Shown in pieces: positions 61,332-64,000 of a stretch of 64,000 bases of DNA. Made by a program: the position numbers and the translations under genes. The notes beneath the pieces are model-generated. The model was not told where the DNA came from. It searched no databases and saw nothing but the letters and a program-made list of their open reading frames with translations. Numbering within the stretch: position 1 is the stretch's first letter; every line of letters begins with the position of its first letter. The stretch is taken from NCBI GenBank assembly GCA_900546295.1, contig URCK01000002.1:21142-85141 (forward strand). Reading direction: 5' to 3'. The stretch comes from an uncultured Eubacteriales bacterium (GTDB lineage: Bacteria; Bacillota; Clostridia; Oscillospirales; Oscillospiraceae).

Positions 61332-61560
61332 ATGGCAGCACCCACCGCGCCCCGGACGAACTTCATCACCCGGGATCACCGTTATGTTTATTTGGGCGGA
61401 AGCCTTATTGCCCTTTTAGGCCTCAGCATGTTCTACTCCGCCCCAAGCCCATACAGCTTCATCCCTGCACAGTCCGTGTTCGGCACGGCGCTCGCGGTGA
61501 TCTGCTGGTTCTTTCTCGGCGTGAGCGCCATGGCGCTGCTCGTCAAGTGGGCCTATCCAG
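61332..61560 (+). pseudogene. N-terminal fragment of a membrane protein
   Basis: The frame starts at an ATG with AAGGAGG and gives about 76 residues with two membrane helices (YVYLGGSLIALLGLSMFYSA and SVFGTALAVICWFFLGVSAMALL). It then meets, at about 61560, the reversed DctP fragment, and composition changes abruptly. I do not recognise the family. Confidence 0.55.
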
Positions 61561-61830
61561 GCTGTTGTCCATCGCGAGCTCGATCGTGTCGCGCTCGCCG
61601 CCGAGGGAACCGCCGGCGAGAACCTCGATCTGGATGCGGCCGTCGGTCGCCTCGCTGACGAGCTCGGCGATCTTCTTACCGCCCTGAACAAAGGGAGCGG
61701 TCTCGGGGTCGACGAAGTGCATCTTAAGCGTAATGGTGTCCTGAGAGGTCGCGTCGGAATCGTCCGTTCCGGCGGCGTCGTCCTTCTTGTCGCCGCAGGC
61801 AACAAGGGAAAGCACCATCACAAGGGCATC
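61561..61830 (-). pseudogene. N-terminal fragment of a TRAP-type binding protein (DctP-like)
   Basis: On the minus strand this encodes the end of a signal peptide with lipobox (ALVMVLSLVACGDKK), then LKMHFVDPETAPFVQGGKKIAELV and GGSLGGERDTIELAMDNSLD, typical of DctP N-termini. It is cut at both ends: the basic start of the signal peptide is missing and the protein stops after SLD. The neighbouring FadR-type regulator could once have controlled it. Confidence 0.7.
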
Positions 61831-61850
61831 GTTTTTAGTTATTATGCAAA

Positions 61851-61893
61851 AACGCACAGAAATTTCGTGTGACTAACGAAATTTCTGTGCGTT
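61851..61893 (-). terminator. Terminator of the FadR-type gene
   Basis: A perfect 18-bp stem AACGCACAGAAATTTCGT/ACGAAATTTCTGTGCGTT, then TTTG on the minus strand. Confidence 0.88.
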
Positions 61894-61924
61894 ATTTGTG
61901 TGATGACTCAAGCCGGGCGCGCGC

Positions 61925-62635
61925 TCAGCGCTTCGCCGCACAGTTATCCCGAGAATGGACCATGGAATTGCGGCTGGTGTTCAGGTGCGCGATCATGCTG
62001 TACTTTGCCCCCTCCGGGTCATGGCGGCGGATGGCATCGACGATGCGCTGGTGTTCCATGCCGCGCTGGGAACGGTGCTCATCGTTCGTCACCGTGATCA
62101 CAACGCCGATCGCCGAGGCGATGATCGGGATGAGATTGGGCAGCACATGGTTTCCGCTGCATTCGGCAAGATACCGGTGGAACTTTGCGTCGGCGGCGGA
62201 ATAATCCTCCTTCGCTTCGATCAGGCGCGTCACCTCATCGCAGTATGCCTGCATCTGCTCGATCTGCTCGGGCGTTGCGCCGCGCGCAACGATCGCGCAG
62301 GTCTCCGGCTCAAGCATCAATCGGATATCCTGCAGGTCGAGCGCGAGATTCTCCGTGCCCTCCTCCATTATGAACGTCAGTCCGAGCGGGTCCTCCGGCA
62401 CGCCGTTCTTTTCTGAAACAAACGTGCCCGCGCCCTGCCGCGCTGTTAAAATATTGCGGGCGACGAGGCGCTTGATCGCCTCGCGCAGTGTGCTGCGGCC
62501 CACGCCCAGCTCGCGCGCCAGATCATACTCGTTCGGCAGCTTGTCGCCGGCCTTCATATCGCGGTCCAAAATGACCTGAATGATCTGCTCGACCGCAAGA
62601 TCGACGCGTGTTTTTCCCTCAACCGCTTTTTTCAT
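61925..62635 (-). CDS. FadR/GntR-family transcriptional regulator (FCD domain)
   Basis: A 236-residue regulator. The N-terminal winged helix has KLPNEYDLARELGVGRSTLREAIKRLV (residues about 33-59) and GAGTFV. The all-helical FCD effector domain follows with LMLEPETCAIVARGA, DAKFHRYLAECSGN and EHQRIVDAIRRHD, including metal-binding His and Asp residues. This group responds to organic acids, often hexuronates or lactate. No intact target operon remains beside it; a DctP fragment lies downstream. Confidence 0.92.
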   Translation of the reverse strand: MKKAVEGKTRVDLAVEQIIQVILDRDMKAGDKLPNEYDLARELGVGRSTLREAIKRLVARNILTARQGAGTFVSEKNGVPEDPLGLTFIMEEGTENLALDLQDIRLMLEPETCAIVARGATPEQIEQMQAYCDEVTRLIEAKEDYSAADAKFHRYLAECSGNHVLPNLIPIIASAIGVVITVTNDEHRSQRGMEHQRIVDAIRRHDPEGAKYSMIAHLNTSRNSMVHSRDNCAAKR

Positions 62636-62676
62636 ACTCTGCCTTCTTTCCTGTATCGATTGTTTGTTTGGTCTAG

Positions 62677-62705
62677 AGTATAATATGTCTGATGTATTTT
62701 GGCAA
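62677..62705 (-). promoter_or_regulatory. Promoter of the FadR-type gene
   Basis: TTGCCA (62705-62700), 17-nt spacer, TATACT (62682-62677) on the minus strand. Confidence 0.75.
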
Positions 62706-62900
62706 GCTCTTTCTTTATATTCTTCCCGCCGCCGCGCGGATTCGATTTTTCTCCCGTTCGAATTGGTACCCGCTTTTCTGTGCTCTCCCCTTCAGGCAGC
62801 AAACGTGCCGAAAAGCGACAGAAAAATGGGATTATAAATAAGGAATATATGCTCAATGGCACGTCCCGCAAAAATGACCATTTGTTTGCTGTGCGGCTTT

Positions 62901-63071
62901 TTACTGCACGCGATATCCGCTCGCGCACTTTTCAAAAGCGTATGCAAGCCGCTCATCGGGGGAGGCAAAGGACTGCGGCTCAAAGCCTTCTGCCTTTTGG
63001 AAGGAAACGATGCGATTCGGGTGATCGATCCAGATCACACAGGTGTTCTGCGCAGAAGCTTCCGTTTTCAT
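62901..63071 (-). CDS. Small hypothetical protein, 56 aa
   Basis: A short ORF (MKTEASAQNTCVIWIDHP..., ending ASGYRVQ) with GGAGAG 5 nt upstream of its ATG, 34 nt after the stop of the acetolactate decarboxylase gene. The core reads as a mixed beta-alpha sequence (CVIWIDHPNRIVSF, DERLAYAFEKCASGY). I do not recognise a family, but position and ribosome binding site support a real gene. The opposite frame here is a shadow. Confidence 0.6.
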   Translation of the reverse strand: MKTEASAQNTCVIWIDHPNRIVSFQKAEGFEPQSFASPDERLAYAFEKCASGYRVQ

Positions 63072-63105
63072 TTTCTCTCTCCGTTACACATAAGATTCAT
63101 GATTC

Positions 63106-63843
63106 TTATAAAAGCTTGTCGGCTGTTGCCTGACAGGCGGCAAATTTCTCGGCTGCGGCGCTTTTCCCCTCGCGCAGCTCACAGCGCGCAAACTCCGTCG
63201 TCTGCGGCAGCAGTAGATCAAAGCGCCCGATCCGGTTGATCTTCAGATGCAGCCGCTCTGCCGATAGGTCGAGGACATGCCCGCCCTGCGTTTTGTCGCT
63301 GCTCAGATAATGAAAATGCCAATCCGGCATGCAAATGCCGCCCACATACCGCGGGCACCAGACGGCGATCACATTACCGCGGGTGTTTTCAAAGCGAAAT
63401 TCGTTCCAGCTTTTCGCCGCCTCAGAAAGCACCGGGTAGGGCTTCCGGCAGCTGTTCCAACTTTGCGTATACACGCTCTTGAAAACACCACCGGCCTTGA
63501 TCATATAGAAGAGATTGGGATTTCCCTGCACAAACGGCGCAAGCATCTGCTTGAGCGAGGTAAGATCATCGATGCCGTTCAACGCTATCTCCGGGGCGTT
63601 TTCGTCAAACACCATGGCTGCGGCAAACGCCATGCCGTCCTCCGGCCTCATAACGGTGACCTTGCCGTCCGGCGCTGTCTTGTAGGCTACGCCGTTTTCA
63701 AAAGTTATCACGCCGTCCAATGCTGTGCCGATGCCGACCCCGGTATTGGCACAGCACAGAAGTTCCCGCACGCTGACAGCCCCATCGAAGCTGCCAGCCT
63801 CCAGCGCGTTCCATGCAGACGCCTGAAACAGTGTTTTTACCAT
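63106..63843 (-). CDS. budA: Acetolactate decarboxylase
   Basis: A 245-residue enzyme converting 2-acetolactate to acetoin. The zinc-binding region reads MPDWHFHYLSSDKTQGGHVLD, the family pattern with three His. GVGIGTALDGVITFENGVAYK matches its N-terminal part. The ATG at 63843 has GAGGAGG upstream. Acetolactate synthase is not in the window, so the substrate would come from branched-chain amino acid synthesis or a gene elsewhere. Confidence 0.93.
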   Translation of the reverse strand: MVKTLFQASAWNALEAGSFDGAVSVRELLCCANTGVGIGTALDGVITFENGVAYKTAPDGKVTVMRPEDGMAFAAAMVFDENAPEIALNGIDDLTSLKQMLAPFVQGNPNLFYMIKAGGVFKSVYTQSWNSCRKPYPVLSEAAKSWNEFRFENTRGNVIAVWCPRYVGGICMPDWHFHYLSSDKTQGGHVLDLSAERLHLKINRIGRFDLLLPQTTEFARCELREGKSAAAEKFAACQATADKLL

Positions 63844-63868
63844 ACTGCCATATCCTCCTCGCGAAAGA

Positions 63869-63913
63869 AAAAGGCGGTCTGCCTTTCCTCTCGCGGAAGG
63901 CAGGCCGCCTTTT
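63869..63913 (-). terminator. Terminator of the Hsp20 gene
   Basis: AAAAGGCGGCCTGCCTT/AAGGCAGACCGCCTTTT with one non-canonical pair, then TTTCTTTC on the minus strand. Confidence 0.85.
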
Positions 63914-63921
63914 CTATTGAC

Positions 63922-64000
63922 TTACTCGATGGCGATCTTACTGCCGGAGGTGAGCTTCTTCGGCTCCTCCTTCGGGATGAGCACGGTCAGCACGCCGGAC
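63922..64000 (-). CDS. Hsp20/alpha-crystallin small heat shock protein, C-terminus (partial)
   Basis: Only the last 25 residues lie in the window: SGVLTVLIPKEEPKK and the C-terminal KIAIE. The GVLTV-IPK motif ends the alpha-crystallin domain and the I-x-I motif follows, as in bacterial Hsp20 proteins. The gene continues past the window edge. Confidence 0.8.
   Translation of the reverse strand, partial: SGVLTVLIPKEEPKKLTSGSKIAIE

Noticed and set aside
1..64000. CRISPR arrays, rRNA and tRNA genes
   Set aside because: No regularly spaced repeats, no rRNA-like sequence and no convincing tRNA cloverleaf with a GTTCGA-type loop were seen in the intergenic regions.

Overview
The window reads as chromosome from a GC-rich, anaerobic, spore-forming member of the class Clostridia, probably a gut Oscillospiraceae-like bacterium. 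Supporting signs are a spoIIID gene, a Veg-like small protein, a CIRCE operator, Gram-positive ribosome binding sites (AAGGAGG type), sigma-A promoters with 16-18 bp spacers, many intrinsic terminators, and lipoprotein-type binding proteins. The species call is an inference from gene content; no rRNA or tRNA gene was seen.

Layout. 1-3.8 kb: a LacI-type regulator fused to a solute-binding-protein domain, a gene-poor stretch, and two small genes. 3.8-6.0 kb: a cytidylate-kinase-like protein and a MATE exporter behind a two-terminator leader with a 14-codon leader ORF. 6.3-9.9 kb: a decayed mobilizable element (MobC, RepA N-domain, Cys-rich VLP protein, Xis, Int; no relaxase). 9.9-13.9 kb: ychF, a ZIP metal transporter, and htpG with a CIRCE. 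14-19.4 kb: a branched-chain amino acid ABC operon (livJHMGF) behind an Ile/Leu/Val-rich leader ORF and attenuator. 19.7-22 kb: a three-gene putative glycolipid operon. 22-24.7 kb: a polar amino acid ABC transporter. 24.8-29.1 kb: argS, an MFS exporter and an HTH-TPR regulator. 29.4-35.5 kb: ornithine carbamoyltransferase, argR, arginine deiminase, a MocR regulator and a YjiH-type membrane protein. 35.8-43.7 kb: a nucleotidyltransferase, an AEC transporter, an MFS/spermidine synthase fusion, spoIIID, an LCP protein, an SLH-transglutaminase protein and an MBL hydrolase. 43.9-50.7 kb: two radical SAM genes, mutY, tdk, dCMP deaminase, metG and a TatD hydrolase. 50.75-56.3 kb: a methionine ABC operon (metNIQ) behind a Met-rich leader ORF and attenuator, then an aminotransferase and an M20 amidohydrolase. 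56.4-60.6 kb: an iron/phosphonate-type ABC transporter with a PHP phosphoesterase. 60.7-61.85 kb: a structured leader followed by three gene fragments that look like a rearrangement scar. 61.9-64 kb: a FadR-type regulator, a 56-residue ORF, acetolactate decarboxylase and the end of an Hsp20 gene.

The main theme is amino acid uptake and use (branched-chain, methionine, arginine, polar amino acids). The strongest unexpected signal is regulatory. Three transport operons carry leaders in which a short ORF with a telling codon composition or position precedes an intrinsic terminator: Met codons before metNIQ, Ile/Leu/Val codons before livJHMGF, and a leader ORF ending inside the terminator arm before the MATE gene. 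This suggests that ribosome-mediated attenuation, rather than SAM riboswitches or T-boxes, controls these operons.
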